A DNA stretch of 32,534 nt from an uncultured Spirochaeta sp. GTDB lineage: Bacteria; Spirochaetota; Spirochaetia; DSM-27196; Alkalispirochaetaceae. Where the stretch lies: positions 1-32,534 of the forward strand of contig CAJWEZ010000049.1 of assembly GCA_913030605.1 (NCBI GenBank), read 5' to 3'. Below are positions 32,489-32,534 of this stretch, one piece after another. The stretch's first letter is position 1; each line of letters begins with the position of its first letter. The position numbers were made by a program, and so were the translations under genes. The notes beneath the pieces were generated by a model, which did no database searches, was not told the DNA's origin, and saw nothing but the letters and a program-made list of their open reading frames with translations.

Positions 32489-32534
32489 TGTCCGGTTAAA
32501 AGGGAGAGGAAAGAAAGAAGAGCTTGCACCTCCC

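Overview
The window looks like a chromosomal segment of a high-GC, free-living spirochete (Spirochaetales, Spirochaeta/Alkalispirochaeta-like). This is an inference from three things: a sugar-binding protein whose signal peptide ends in the spirochete-style A-G-G-Q-S-E, a 7TM-DISM sensor fused to a LuxR helix-turn-helix, and several predicted outer-membrane beta-barrels and lipoproteins, which imply a diderm envelope. No rRNA, tRNA or CRISPR array was seen.

Region 1 (1-11936, all +) is a surface-polysaccharide locus. It holds the 3' end of rfbA, then rfbC, rfbD, a GT2 glycosyltransferase, rfbB, an RgpF-type rhamnan protein, a Wzx-type flippase, a Wzi-like outer-membrane protein, two more GT2 enzymes and an AsnB-type amidotransferase. 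Most junctions are 4-base ATGA or similar overlaps, so this is one tightly coupled operon. The rfb genes make dTDP-L-rhamnose, the GT2/RgpF proteins assemble the glycan, Wzx flips it, Wzi-like helps attach it, and AsnB may amidate a sugar acid. No Wzy polymerase is visible.

Region 2 (12000-17275, +) is envelope and signalling: a membrane-anchored LuxR regulator, then a two-part outer-membrane barrel protein and two lipoproteins.

Region 3 (17311-25490, +) is a defence operon. A MntA-HepT (MNT/HEPN) toxin-antitoxin pair runs directly, with a 4-nt gap, into a complete type I Wadjet system, jetA-jetB-jetC-jetD (SMC-like anti-plasmid complex plus TOPRIM nuclease). JetC and JetD carry unusual low-complexity insertions.

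Region 4 (25490-32534) is modular. A CUT1 sugar ABC transporter (binding protein and two permeases, no ATPase), an IS1-like DDE transposase (-) and a NarL-type two-component system (-) are separated from each other and from Wadjet by four copies (E1-E4) of a 143-144 bp repeat. Each copy has 24-bp terminal inverted repeats built on CTGTATACAG and TTGTTGCA, a core of almost constant length (95/95/95/96 bp) but strongly diverged sequence, and one shared orientation. Three copies start at or next to a TAG stop codon, and the transposase lies exactly between E2 and E3. I regard this repeat family, its placement at transcription-unit borders and its likely link to the transposase as the least explained structure in the window. 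A degenerate half-copy of the same terminus lies just before the MntA-HepT-Wadjet operon.
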